In this document: positions 34,142 through 43,423 of the stretch, one piece after another
Layout of the letters: each line of letters starts with the position of its first letter
Position numbering within the stretch: position 1 is the stretch's first letter
From: Rhizobiales bacterium dw_265
Lineage (GTDB): Bacteria; Pseudomonadota; Alphaproteobacteria; Micropepsales; Micropepsaceae
Assembly: GCA_018449595.1 (NCBI GenBank)
Contig: JAAVUU010000008.1
Coordinates: 1 to 64,000 of the forward strand
Direction of reading: 5' to 3'
DNA: 64,000 bases
Translations under genes and position numbers: made by a program
Notes under the pieces: generated by a model
What the model saw: the letters and a program-made list of their open reading frames with translations, nothing else
What the model was told of the DNA's origin: nothing
Database searches by the model: none

Positions 34142-34648
34142 TCAGGCCGTATTCGATTGTGCGTGTGCGCGCACCAGTCCCGGGCCCCAAGTGATGTCGC
34201 CGCGCGGCGCCTCATTACGCAGGCTGGCCGCAATCTCAACGCCGTTTTTCGTCAAGGCTTCTGCCAGGACTATCGCCGCCGCGGCCACGACGGCGCGCGG
34301 TCCCTTGGGCGCGATCCAATACAAGTGCGCATCGAGCAAAGTCCAATGACCGCTTTGGGCCCCGCCCAGCAGCGACAAAACCTGCAGTTCATCCGGCGTC
34401 ATACCCGGGCAACCGGGATGACCGACGGCCAGTGTTCGGCGGCTCGATCGCTCCAGCACGCGCAGGAACGTAAAGTAGGCCTCGATCATCGCGTCCGCGC
34501 TTGGGCCACAACGCTTGCCAAATTCGCAAAGGTGCTGGACCGAAACGTTTCCTGAGGCCGCTTGGCGCCATGCCTCCAACAGAAAGCCGATGTCCCGCGA
34601 TGCAAGGCTGCCCGAGGAAGAGGCGGCCTTCCTGGCGGGAGCGGTCAT
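34142..34648 (-). CDS. hypothetical cytoplasmic protein
   Basis: 168 residues, mostly helical: GFLLEAWRQAASGNVSVQHLCEF, AYFTFLRVLERSSRRTLAVGHPGCPGMTPDELQVLSLLGGAQ, RAVVAAAAIVLAEALTKNGV. The HPGCPGMTPDE turn suggests a conserved family, but I do not recognise it. No signal or membrane segment. Confidence 0.65.
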   Translation of the reverse strand: MTAPARKAASSSGSLASRDIGFLLEAWRQAASGNVSVQHLCEFGKRCGPSADAMIEAYFTFLRVLERSSRRTLAVGHPGCPGMTPDELQVLSLLGGAQSGHWTLLDAHLYWIAPKGPRAVVAAAAIVLAEALTKNGVEIAASLRNEAPRGDITWGPGLVRAHAQSNTA

Positions 34649-34735
34649 AGGATGTCCAATTAGTTGCGACTGCTTCTCAGGCTAGCACCACCCTCTTGCG
34701 AGTCAATCGCAATAACGGCCGACGCGTGCATCCCG

Positions 34736-34760
34736 GGAACAAACCACTATAAGCCACGTT
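34736..34760 (+). promoter_or_regulatory. EcfG-type promoter for the hemerythrin gene
   Basis: GGAAC-N16-CGTT, exact consensus. The -10 is about 28 bases before the ATG at 34788 and only six before an ATG at 34767, which favours the later start. Confidence 0.7.
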
Positions 34761-34787
34761 GCCGGTATGGATTTCGAGGGAAATGAT

Positions 34788-35306
34788 ATGAGCATCTCCA
34801 CCAGCGTCAAAAAAGCCACCCGCAAAGTCACCGAGGCGATCACCGGCGAAGAACCGCAGATCGATCTGCTGGACACCCTCAAGGAAGAGCATGAAGAGGT
34901 CTCCACACTGCTCAAGCAGATGGTGGAGAGTAAAAGCGGCGCCGAGCGCAAATCGCTCCTAAAGAAGATCAAGGCGAATTTGGTGCCGCATGTCCGAGCC
35001 GAAGAAAAGATCCTCTATGACGCCATCCTGAAGGTCAAGGACAAGCAAGCAAACCAGGACGGCGAAGAAGGCTATCTGGAACACGGCCTCGCCGACAAGA
35101 TGCTGGCCACCCTGGGCAAGATCACCAACGCGATGTCGCCGGAGTTCGGCGCCGCCGCCAAGGTGCTCAAGGAGCTGGTCGAGCACCATGTCAAAGAAGA
35201 AGAGAGCGCGGTCTGGTCAGATGCCAAGGAGCATTTCTCGTCCGACGAACGCAAATTGATGAACCAGAAATATTTGCGCCTCAAGCCGACTATCAAGATT
35301 CCCTGA
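34788..35306 (+). CDS. hemerythrin HHE-domain protein
   Basis: 172 residues. HHE cation-binding domain: KEEHEEVSTLLKQM first His, PHVRAEEKILYDAIL second, EHGLADKM third, ELVEHHVKEEESAVW fourth, in a four-helix bundle that binds a diiron centre. Such proteins sense or scavenge oxygen, NO or peroxide. GAGGGAA precedes the chosen ATG. The next gene starts five bases after the stop, so the two form an operon under the EcfG-type promoter. Confidence 0.9.
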   Translation: MSISTSVKKATRKVTEAITGEEPQIDLLDTLKEEHEEVSTLLKQMVESKSGAERKSLLKKIKANLVPHVRAEEKILYDAILKVKDKQANQDGEEGYLEHGLADKMLATLGKITNAMSPEFGAAAKVLKELVEHHVKEEESAVWSDAKEHFSSDERKLMNQKYLRLKPTIKIP

Positions 35307-35311
35307 CCCCC

Positions 35312-35881
35312 ATGACATCCCCTTTGCTCAAGGCGCAGGACTTCCGCGCGCCGGCAATCCTGCTGTCCGGACCCGTCGACTACGACATGTACAACCGTTT
35401 CCGGGACCAGCTGAAACAGGCCCCCGAAGATGGCTTGATCGTGATCGAGCTTTCGACCTTGGGTGGCGATCCGGAGGTCGCTCGCATGATGGGCGAGGAT
35501 GTGCGCTACCACAGCGATCTTTCACCCGGCCGGCATTTTGTGTTCCTGGGCAAAGCCGCGATCTATTCCGCGGGTACCACCTTTATGGCGTTCTTTGCGC
35601 GCGACAACCGCTATTTGACCCGCGGCACCCGTCTGATGGTGCATGAACGCAAACTCAACAAAGAATTGAAGATCGACGGACCGTTGACCAGTTGCGTCGC
35701 CACCGTCAAAGCGACCTTGCATGAAATCGAAGCGTCCATCGAAATCCAGAACGAAGGATTCGAGAATCTGATCCGTGGCTCGCAGGTGACGATGGACGAC
35801 CTCCTGCAGAAAGCGCCTTACAATTGGTACATTGAGGCCCAGCAAGCCAAAAGTCTGGGGTTGGTCCGCGACGTTCTCTAG
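35312..35881 (+). CDS. ClpP-like serine peptidase domain protein
   Basis: 189 residues in the ClpP/crotonase fold. ILLSGPVDYDMYNRFRDQL and LIVIELSTLGGDPEVARMM correspond to the ClpP strand-turn with GGxP-like loop; IYSAGTTFMAFFA carries the likely nucleophile Ser and LMVHERKL the His. Without a full ClpP N-terminus, it probably does not dock ClpX/ClpA. Cotranscribed with the hemerythrin gene. Confidence 0.78.
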   Translation: MTSPLLKAQDFRAPAILLSGPVDYDMYNRFRDQLKQAPEDGLIVIELSTLGGDPEVARMMGEDVRYHSDLSPGRHFVFLGKAAIYSAGTTFMAFFARDNRYLTRGTRLMVHERKLNKELKIDGPLTSCVATVKATLHEIEASIEIQNEGFENLIRGSQVTMDDLLQKAPYNWYIEAQQAKSLGLVRDVL

Positions 35882-35954
35882 GCGGGTTGACGTGTTTGTT
35901 CGGCGTTGACTGGGGTCGGTTGGAAATTCCGCGTAAATGATTATATCCAGGACT

Positions 35955-36572
35955 ATGCCTCATCGCGCCGCCGCCCATCCGTCGGGCAAAACTCATGATC
36001 TGTTCAAACCCCCGGATGTTTCCGCCCCAGCGGGGTTTCGCTACGCGCCGGAGCTGTTCTCGCCGGCGGATGAGAAGGCCTTTGCGGCGGCGTTCGCGCA
36101 ATTGCCGTTCAAGCCGTTCGAGTTTCATGGCTATCAGGGCAATCGGCGCATTGTGTCCTATGGCTATCGCTACGATTATGTCGGACGCACTTTGCGCCCC
36201 TGCGACGTGATACCCGATTTTCTCGCGCCATTGCGTGAGATCGCCAGCCAGTTCAGCGCAATTCCGGTGGAACGGCTTGAGCAGGCGCTGGTCACCGAGT
36301 ATGCCCCGGGCGCGGGGATTGGCTGGCACCGCGACAAGCCGATGTTCAACGATGTCGTGGCCTTATCGTTTCTGGCGCCATGCGTCCTGCGGCTGCGCCG
36401 CCAAAACGAAACTGGCTGGCAACGCCACGCGGTCGAGATTGCTCCCCGGTCCGGTTATATCCTGCAGGGGCCGGTGCGCAATGAATGGGAGCACAGTGTC
36501 GTGCCGATGGATGTGCTGCGCTATTCAGTGACCTTCCGGTCCTTTCGGCCGGACTATACCGGGTCGCGATAG
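35955..36572 (+). CDS. AlkB-like 2-oxoglutarate/Fe(II) dioxygenase
   Basis: 205 residues. WHRDKPMFNDVVALSFLAPC gives the HxD iron ligands, WEHSVVPMDVLRYSVTFRSF the distal His and the 2-oxoglutarate Arg region. PFKPFEFHGYQGNRRIVSYG is the nucleotide-recognition lid of AlkB family proteins. Alkylated nucleobase repair is the family role; the RRIVSYG form is the ALKBH4/alphaproteobacterial branch, so substrate may differ. AGGA upstream of the chosen ATG; 35937 is an alternative. Confidence 0.88.
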   Translation: MPHRAAAHPSGKTHDLFKPPDVSAPAGFRYAPELFSPADEKAFAAAFAQLPFKPFEFHGYQGNRRIVSYGYRYDYVGRTLRPCDVIPDFLAPLREIASQFSAIPVERLEQALVTEYAPGAGIGWHRDKPMFNDVVALSFLAPCVLRLRRQNETGWQRHAVEIAPRSGYILQGPVRNEWEHSVVPMDVLRYSVTFRSFRPDYTGSR

Positions 36573-36802
36573 AGACCAGCGCTACCGGCTCAATCCTTCG
36601 CCCGCTGGGACTTCTGTTCGCCGGCATGTTTTGCAACCTGTTCGTGCGTCCGGTGAACGAAAAACACTATATGACCGACCAGCAATTGGCACGGGAGCGC
36701 CTGCTGCAACATGAAGACCGCGTGACGGCCGACGCGGTCACCGCGGCGCGCGGCCGCTTTCGTGTGGTTGCACTATAGGCGATTGAAGCTTGAGCTTCCG
36801 CT

Positions 36803-36975
36803 TTATTGACAGTGCCCGTTGCGAGGATGAACTGCCCGGAACATTGCTTGCGTTTTGCGAGTTACTTCGTCGAGCGTCACGCCAGACGCCAGCTCCACCA
36901 GAGACAACCCGGTCTTTCCGCGTGCCATGCCATGGTGAACATCGTCAGATCGCAAATGATTATGCCGATGCACCG
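36803..36975 (-). pseudogene. CoA-transferase subunit B, 3' fragment
   Basis: Minus strand reads CIGIIICDLTMF, then after a one-base shift GLSLVELASGVTLDEVTRKTQAMFR, the C-terminal end of 3-oxoacid CoA-transferase subunit B (pattern VDxIITDLAVF...GLxLVELAPGVTxDEVxxxT). Only the last 55 or so residues remain. Nothing else of the gene is visible in the 600-base gap between alkB-like and fecI-like genes. Confidence 0.6.
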
Positions 36976-37169
36976 GGTGCGGCATAGTCAGTACGATCAT
37001 CCCCCGGACTAAAGCATCTTGGGGCTTTTAATCCCTCGAGATCCTAAACTGAAGCGAAAGCCCCATATCACATCTAAACGCATTTGGTGACGGAACCCGT
37101 AAAAGAGAGGGCTCATCAGTCATATATTTTTCTTTTGACTATAAGTCTTTGAAGCGATTTTTAAGGGAA

Positions 37170-37715
37170 ATGGCGATTTCCCAAGCGTGCGACATTACAG
37201 CGAGTGAGGCGTTGAGCGAGCTCGACAAGCGTTTTCGCAAGCCTCTGTGCATTTATTTTCGTAGGCGTTTACCCGGACGACGCGAGGACTGGGAAGATCT
37301 GACTCAAGAGGTTTTCGTGCGACTGGCACGGCGGCCCGATCAGAATAACGGTGAAACTATCGAGGCTTACGTTTTCAAGATCGCCAGCACTGTCCTGGCC
37401 GATTGGCGCCGTAGTCGGTTTACTCGGCGATCGGACGCCCACGACAATCTCGATCATGTGGCAGAAAGTGTCACATTTCCTTCAAATTTAATTGAGGATC
37501 GAAGCCCTGAGCGCGTTCTAGCAGGTAAGGAAGCTTTGCAAAATCTCAAGAATGCGCTGGCAGAATTGGACGAACGCACACAGAACATTTTTCTGCTGTC
37601 CCGCATGGAGGGAATGCAGCAGCGGGACATCGCTTCGCGCCTTGGTGTCTCAGTCAGCACCGTAGAGAAGGACATCCTGAAAGCTTTAACTCATATCAGG
37701 AGGGCCTTCCCATGA
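37170..37715 (+). CDS. FecI-like ECF sigma factor
   Basis: About 181 residues. Region 2: LCIYFRRRL, DWEDLTQEVFVRLARRP with the -10-binding helix, then AYVFKIASTVLADWRRS. Region 4: ALAELDERTQNIFLLSRMEGMQQRDIASRLGVSVSTVEKDILKAL, the -35-binding HTH. The ATG has AAGGGAA directly before it; a TTG at 37149 is an alternative. Its stop overlaps the fecR ATG (ATGA). It forms the usual surface-signalling set with FecR and the TonB receptor. Confidence 0.92.
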   Translation: MAISQACDITASEALSELDKRFRKPLCIYFRRRLPGRREDWEDLTQEVFVRLARRPDQNNGETIEAYVFKIASTVLADWRRSRFTRRSDAHDNLDHVAESVTFPSNLIEDRSPERVLAGKEALQNLKNALAELDERTQNIFLLSRMEGMQQRDIASRLGVSVSTVEKDILKALTHIRRAFP

Positions 37716-38731
37716 ACCCGGCAAAGCCAATCCTCGAAAACGGAGAGACAACAAAAGCCGCTGCCGCTTGGTGGATGCGACTGCAAGACGATGAAGCAGC
37801 TGGATTTTCCACGGAATTTCAAGAATGGATCTCAAACTCCGCAAACGAGCAGGAATTCCATGCCATCGAGCTTACGACAGAAACGCTTGGTGAGCTTGGC
37901 ACAACTCCCGCAATCGCTGAAATGCGCCGTTCCGCACGCAACTGGCTCGCGAGGGAGGGGGCGCCCCGGGATGCAAGTTCCTGGGTCTCCCGGAAGTCAG
38001 CCCATGCCTTGGCTGCGGCGGTGCTGGTTTTGGCGGTCGCTGGCGGTGCCTTCTATCTCCGGTTCGTTGACCGGCCTCTTTCTTATGCGACGTCTGTGGG
38101 TCAGCGGCGCGCGGTCGCACTGCAAGATGGCTCTCATATCCTGCTGGATTCAAACAGCGAGGTGGACATTCGCTATTCGAGAACCGCGCGTGCAGTGGCG
38201 CTGACCAAGGGGCGAGCCCGGTTCGATGTCGCGCACGATAAGGCGCGGCCTTTTTCTGTCACCGCCGACAACAAGACTGTTGTCGCGGTCGGTACCTCGT
38301 TCGACGTAGAGTTACGCGGATCTAAAGTTTTGGTGACGTTGATTCAGGGCCGTGTCCTCGTCAACAACGCTGCAGGGTCGGCTCCGCCAAGCCGGGCGAT
38401 CGGCACAGACGTCGCGCTGTCGGCGGGCCAGCAATTGGTCGCCTACATGGGGCGCCAGCCCGTCATCACGCCAGCCGATTTTGCTGTCACCCAGGCATGG
38501 GAAGTAGGTCATATTGTTTTCCGTGGCGAGCGTTTGGCCGATGCGGTCGAGCAGATCAACCGCTATACCGGCAGCCCTATCATAGTCGATCCGTCTGCTG
38601 CATCCTTTCGTGTCAGCGGCGTGTTTAGTACAGCCGACATGAAAGCTTTCATCAGCGCTGCGACAGAATTCTATCCGCTTGAAGCGGTGCCAGGCGCGAA
38701 CGGCGCGGTTACGCTACGAAGAAGACCGTGA
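37712..38731 (+). CDS. FecR-like anti-sigma regulator
   Basis: 339 residues. Cytoplasmic N-terminus with the DUF4880-type AAAWWMRLQDDEAAG motif that contacts the sigma factor, one transmembrane helix about 95-115 (ALAAAVLVLAVAGGAFYLRF), then the periplasmic FecR domain (ATSVGQRRAVALQDGSHILLDSNSEVD, VGTSFDVEL) and an STN-like end (GERLADAVEQINRYTGSPIIVD). It relays receptor state to the sigma factor. Confidence 0.92.
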   Translation: MNPAKPILENGETTKAAAAWWMRLQDDEAAGFSTEFQEWISNSANEQEFHAIELTTETLGELGTTPAIAEMRRSARNWLAREGAPRDASSWVSRKSAHALAAAVLVLAVAGGAFYLRFVDRPLSYATSVGQRRAVALQDGSHILLDSNSEVDIRYSRTARAVALTKGRARFDVAHDKARPFSVTADNKTVVAVGTSFDVELRGSKVLVTLIQGRVLVNNAAGSAPPSRAIGTDVALSAGQQLVAYMGRQPVITPADFAVTQAWEVGHIVFRGERLADAVEQINRYTGSPIIVDPSAASFRVSGVFSTADMKAFISAATEFYPLEAVPGANGAVTLRRRP

Positions 38732-38785
38732 AGATTTCGTGACAGCTTACGGTTGCGGTGAGAGGCAACGTTTGAATCCTTCGGG

Positions 38786-41700
38786 GTGGCTATTCCAATT
38801 TCGGAATGGTTGATCCAATTAGAGGGGTTCAAGAAGACATGTTCCAAAACAGTGTTCCGATCACGCCGCTACCGTCCTTTGGCGTCCGCTGGTTTTGCGG
38901 GACTGATTGTTCTCGCGTTTGGCAATCCAGCAAACGCTGCAGACCAGACCTACAACTTTGACATTCCGGCAGAACCGTTAGGTCAGGCGCTCGTCGATTT
39001 CTCCAAGATATCGGCCCAGGAGATCTTCTTCTCGGAAGACGACGCGGCCGGAAAGTCCTCAACGGGATTGCACGGGAAATATGCAGCTGCGGACGCGCTT
39101 CAGGCGCTGCTCGCCCATACGGATCTGACCGTCGACGTGAATCCGGCGGGGGTTCTCCTTGTTCGTCCAAAGGACGACGAGAGATTAGGAAATTGTACGA
39201 TGTGGAATTTTTCCCGAGACCATAGTCTTCTTCTAACCGGCGTCAGCGCCACGGCGCTTTCCTTGTGTTCTTCTCTTGCTTGGGCGCAGGACACCGAAAC
39301 CGTGAACGTAACCGCCTCGCGTGTGATACGGCCGGGCTTCGAGTCGCCCACACCCACAACGGTTCTTTCGTCCGAGGACATCGCGCGGGCCGGCAATTCA
39401 AATCTGGTCGATACGCTGAACGACTTGCCCGCACTTACAGGCTCAGGTTCGCCGCAGCAATCGGCCGCGAGTGGCAATTATGCCGGGCAAGCGTTTATCT
39501 CCCTGCGTGGCCTGGGCGCGCAGCGTACCCTGTTCCTGGTGGACGGACAGCGGTTCACACCTACCAACTATTTCGGCGCCACAAGCGTCAACGTCATCCC
39601 ACAGGCCGAGGTGCAGCGGGTCGAGGTAGTGACTGGCGGCGCTTCCGCCCAGTGGGGCTCCGATGCCGTTGCCGGTGTGGTGAACATCATTCTAAATCAC
39701 GACCTGGAGGGCATCAAAGGCAGCATTCAGGGCGGTACTACCGATTATGGCGACTACCAGAATTACCGGATTTCGCTGGCAGCCGGACATACCTTCGCCG
39801 GCGGCAGAGCTCATATAGAAATTTCTGGTGAGGTTGCCGACAATAGCGGCGTCGGCCCCCTGTCGCGGGATTGGCTGAGGGCAGGCTATAGCACCATACC
39901 AAACCCCAATTCGCAGAAAACGGCAGCAGCGCCAGCCAATCTTATTGTTCCCAATGTCAGACTGTCCGCAGCTTCTTATGGCGGCGTGATTACCTCCGGA
40001 CCCCTGAAAGGCATACAGTTCGGTCCTGGCGGCGTGCCAGAACCTTTCACCTACGGCACCAACGTCAGCGCTTCATACATGGTAGGGGGCGATGGTGTTC
40101 CCGTCGATGCTATGGCGAAGGTGTCGGCGCCGGTCAGCCGACAAGCCGGATACGCCCGCTTTTCCTACGACCTTACACCAAATGTTCAATTCTATGTTTC
40201 GGCAGATCTGGGTCATTCCCTGACCAAGGCGCCCTTGACGCTCGCGGCCAGTACCTACGACACCTACACGATCAAGAACGATAACGCATTTTTGCCTGCC
40301 TCCATCAAGGCGGCGATGGCTGCGGACAAGATCACCAGTTTCTCCATGGGGAGGTGGTCGTCGGACTATGCCATGAATATCATCCACTTCGATGTGGAGA
40401 CGCTGCAGGTCTCCGGCGGTCTCAAGGGCAGCTTTGATGACGGTTGGACCTGGAATATCGATTACGGCTATGGCGGAACCAACAATCCGATCAAAACCTT
40501 CAATAATCGCAACAAGACGAATTATGCCCTGGCCGTCGATTCCGTCATCGATCCCAAGACCGGAGCGGCAGCATGTCGATCGACTCTGACCGCCCCGACC
40601 AACGGCTGCGTGCCACTCGATCCGTTCGGGCCGGGCTCTGTCTCTCAGTCGGCCATAAACTACATCAACGGAACGTCGTTAAAGACTTTTGACATGCGTC
40701 GGGCGACCGGTGCCGCCACCCTCAATGGCACACCTTTCTCGACGTGGGCCGGCCCAGTGTCTTTCGCGACGGGGTTCGAATATCGCCGTGATAGCGTCAA
40801 TGTCGCGGCAGATCCTATATCTGCCGCAAGTGGCTGGAGCGTCAGCAGCCAGGTTCCTTTTGCTGGTGCGACCACGGTAATCGAGGGCTTTGGCGAATTC
40901 GTCGTGCCCTTGGCGACGAACGAATGGTGGGCCAAGGATGTCACCCTTGACTTGGCTGCGCGTGAAACCGGTTACAGCCTGACAGGCGTCATCACGACCT
41001 GGAAAGCAGGGGTGGATTATGCGATCACCGATGACATCCGGTTGCGCGCAAATCGTTCGCGCGATTATCGCCAACCCGATTTGAACTCGCTTTATCAGGG
41101 CGGTTCCTCGGCCAACAGCAAGATAACCGACAATTCCACGACACCGGCGACGGTGTACCCGTCCATCTATACGCCGGGAACCGGCAACCCCGACCTCAAG
41201 CCGGAGACCTCCGATACAACGACCGTGGGCTTTGTGGCGGCGCCGAATATCCTGCCGAACTTCGAACTGTCGGTCGATTATTGGGATATCCAGATGTCGA
41301 ATGCGCTTGTCTCCGTCTCGGCACAGAATGTCGTCAATTACTGCAATGGATTCGGCCTTCTTTGCAATCTGATCACCCGCGATGCTTCGGGTGCGATCAC
41401 GCAGGTCAAAACCACGCGCGGTAATGCCCAGTCCGCGCGCAGAAGTGGCGTCGATATCGAGTCCATATACAAAATTCCCGACGGTGAATTTGGCTGGAAC
41501 GAGGGCATGGGCGATTTCACCCTGCATTACACCGGCACTTGGCTCGCCATCGACAGTTCGTCCTTGCCGGGTGCGCCGACGGTGCGCACGGCGAATGAAG
41601 TCGGTTCGCCGGCGACGGCCGGTTTGAGTTTCGGTGGCGGGCCGCGTTGGCGCTTCAACCTCGCTGCGATCTGGGATCGGGGCCCCTACGAAGTCAGCGT

Positions 41701-41986
41701 GACCGGGCGCTATGTTGGTGGCGGCGACCTTTTCTCTTCCGCCACAACGTCCGCAGACTACAATATTCTGAAGACCAGTAATCGCTTCTACACCGATACG
41801 AACTTTCAATACCGACTGCAGGAGGACAATCTTGGTTCTCCGGTATTTTTCATCGGTGTGCGGAATCTGTTCAACCTTGCTCCGCCCACCGATGGTGAAA
41901 CCAGTCTTGGGGACGTGCCGACCGTCGTATCGTTGTATGACGCGATCGGCCGGCAATATATGTCGGGTGTACGCTTCCAGTTCTGA
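38786..41986 (+). CDS. TonB-dependent receptor with N-terminal STN domain
   Basis: 1066 residues from a GTG; a GTG at 38852 is also possible. Signal-like helix about 30-50, STN domain about 55-130 (NFDIPAEPLGQALVDFSKIS, LQALLAHTDLTV), plug about 165-290 (TVLSSEDIARAGNSNLVDTL, SLRGLGAQRTLFLVDGQRF, YGSDAVAG-like WGSDAVAGVVNII), then the beta barrel ending in aromatic F. Odd: residues 139-168 (MWNFSRDH then LLLTGVSATALSLCSSLAWAQ) form a second complete signal peptide with its own Met and AGGA nine bases upstream. Outer-membrane importer, substrate unknown. Confidence 0.92.
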   Translation: MAIPISEWLIQLEGFKKTCSKTVFRSRRYRPLASAGFAGLIVLAFGNPANAADQTYNFDIPAEPLGQALVDFSKISAQEIFFSEDDAAGKSSTGLHGKYAAADALQALLAHTDLTVDVNPAGVLLVRPKDDERLGNCTMWNFSRDHSLLLTGVSATALSLCSSLAWAQDTETVNVTASRVIRPGFESPTPTTVLSSEDIARAGNSNLVDTLNDLPALTGSGSPQQSAASGNYAGQAFISLRGLGAQRTLFLVDGQRFTPTNYFGATSVNVIPQAEVQRVEVVTGGASAQWGSDAVAGVVNIILNHDLEGIKGSIQGGTTDYGDYQNYRISLAAGHTFAGGRAHIEISGEVADNSGVGPLSRDWLRAGYSTIPNPNSQKTAAAPANLIVPNVRLSAASYGGVITSGPLKGIQFGPGGVPEPFTYGTNVSASYMVGGDGVPVDAMAKVSAPVSRQAGYARFSYDLTPNVQFYVSADLGHSLTKAPLTLAASTYDTYTIKNDNAFLPASIKAAMAADKITSFSMGRWSSDYAMNIIHFDVETLQVSGGLKGSFDDGWTWNIDYGYGGTNNPIKTFNNRNKTNYALAVDSVIDPKTGAAACRSTLTAPTNGCVPLDPFGPGSVSQSAINYINGTSLKTFDMRRATGAATLNGTPFSTWAGPVSFATGFEYRRDSVNVAADPISAASGWSVSSQVPFAGATTVIEGFGEFVVPLATNEWWAKDVTLDLAARETGYSLTGVITTWKAGVDYAITDDIRLRANRSRDYRQPDLNSLYQGGSSANSKITDNSTTPATVYPSIYTPGTGNPDLKPETSDTTTVGFVAAPNILPNFELSVDYWDIQMSNALVSVSAQNVVNYCNGFGLLCNLITRDASGAITQVKTTRGNAQSARRSGVDIESIYKIPDGEFGWNEGMGDFTLHYTGTWLAIDSSSLPGAPTVRTANEVGSPATAGLSFGGGPRWRFNLAAIWDRGPYEVSVTGRYVGGGDLFSSATTSADYNILKTSNRFYTDTNFQYRLQEDNLGSPVFFIGVRNLFNLAPPTDGETSLGDVPTVVSLYDAIGRQYMSGVRFQF

Positions 41987-42154
41987 CCGCGCGGATCTGG
42001 CAAATGGAAAACACGTATCTGAAATCATTCAATCGGCGTCGCATTTTGCGAGACGTTCCTTTCGCCGTCCGATGCGGGTGCAGAAGCCGGAGAAGCACGA
42101 GTGAATAACCGGCCTGTCAAAAGTCCGAAAGCTCATCGTATTGGGAAATACAGC

Positions 42155-43423
42155 ATGAAAACGAAACTTCTTCAGCTTGTCTTGTTGGCTTTCGTAGCGA
42201 TGTGTATCGGCGGTGCCAGAACGCAAGCCGGCGAGGCGGCACCGGAGGTCGGCAAGCCGTTTCCCGCCTGGTCCAAGGGCGAGCTGGACATCCATCACAT
42301 CAATACCGGTCGCGGCGATGCCCAGTTCATGATTCTGCCGGATGGTACCACCCTGATGGAGGATGCCAGCGGCAAGACGGTGGAGGAGCCGCCTTTCTCG
42401 CTGCCCACCAAGCCCGATGCCTCGCGGCCGCCGGGCGAATGGGTGGCCCGCTATATCCAGCGCGTCCTGCCGAAGAGCGCTCGGAAGATCGACTATGCGG
42501 TGCTGTCGCATTTCCATGGCGACCATATGGGCACGATCGTCAAGGACTCGCCGTGGGCTCCCTCCGGCGCCTATCAACTGAGCGGTATCACCCTCATTCC
42601 AGAATTCGTCTCCATTGCCAGAATCGTCGACCGGGGCTGGCCGGATTACGATTATCCCGCACCGGTTACCAGCTTGACGGTTCGGAATTACCGAAAATTC
42701 CTGGATTGGCAGATCAGAAATCGCGGCCTGCAAGTCGAGCAGTTTCAGCCTGGCCACAATGACCAGTTCGCATTGCTGCATGACCCGAAATCTTATCCTA
42801 CATTCGAAATCCGCAACCTGGCGGCAAACGGGGTCGTGTGGACCGGTTTCGGCTCGAGCGCCCACGGCATGGTCCCGCCGATCGCGAGTCTGTCGCGCGA
42901 GGATTACCCGATCGAGAACAATTTGAGCGTCGCTTTCCGCGTGTCGTACGGCAAGTTTGATTATTATTCCGGCGGGGATCTTTCGAGCAATGACGAGGAA
43001 ACGGCATTCCGGCCGCCGCTGTGGAAGGATATCGAGGCGGCGGTATCCCAAGTCTGCGGCCCGGTCGATGTGATGAAGGCCGATCATCATGGTAGTTGGG
43101 ATGCAAACGGGATTTCCCTGCTCGCTAATCTACGCCCGCGCGTGATCGTGGTGGATGCGCGCGCTCAAGGACACCCGGCAGTGAATACATACGAGCGTAT
43201 GTCATCCAAGAAGATATGGCCAGGCGAGCGCGATATCTTCGTTACTAATGTCTCGCCAGCGACCGCCAAGACCACCTACGGCATAGAAAATGCAAAGAGC
43301 ACGCAGGGGCATGTTGTTATTCGGGTGGCGCCGGGCGGAGGCAGTTATCGTGTCTTCGTGTTAGAGGACGACGATGAAGAGATGCGCGTCAAGGCTATCT
43401 TCGGGCCATATGAATCCAGATAA
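42155..43423 (+). CDS. exported metallo-beta-lactamase-fold hydrolase
   Basis: 422 residues. Signal peptide from MKTKLLQLVLLAFVAMCIGG, GGGAAA-type site upstream; a GTG at 42101 is open in frame. Metal motif SHFHGDHMG, then YSGGDLSS and MKADHHGSWDAN, as in the ComEC/Rec2-like branch of the fold. It follows the TonB receptor by about 170 bases and may process the imported compound in the periplasm. Confidence 0.82.
   Translation: MKTKLLQLVLLAFVAMCIGGARTQAGEAAPEVGKPFPAWSKGELDIHHINTGRGDAQFMILPDGTTLMEDASGKTVEEPPFSLPTKPDASRPPGEWVARYIQRVLPKSARKIDYAVLSHFHGDHMGTIVKDSPWAPSGAYQLSGITLIPEFVSIARIVDRGWPDYDYPAPVTSLTVRNYRKFLDWQIRNRGLQVEQFQPGHNDQFALLHDPKSYPTFEIRNLAANGVVWTGFGSSAHGMVPPIASLSREDYPIENNLSVAFRVSYGKFDYYSGGDLSSNDEETAFRPPLWKDIEAAVSQVCGPVDVMKADHHGSWDANGISLLANLRPRVIVVDARAQGHPAVNTYERMSSKKIWPGERDIFVTNVSPATAKTTYGIENAKSTQGHVVIRVAPGGGSYRVFVLEDDDEEMRVKAIFGPYESR

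Noticed and set aside
36671..36778. 35-codon frame MTDQQLARERLLQHEDR
   Set aside because: No ribosome-binding site and no recognised family; could be real but unsupported.
36838..36863. GGAAC-N17-AGTT on the plus strand
   Set aside because: It lies inside the CoA-transferase fragment and no plus-strand gene starts within 300 bases; taken as a chance match.
40679..42028. 449-codon minus-strand frame
   Set aside because: Antisense of the TonB receptor barrel.
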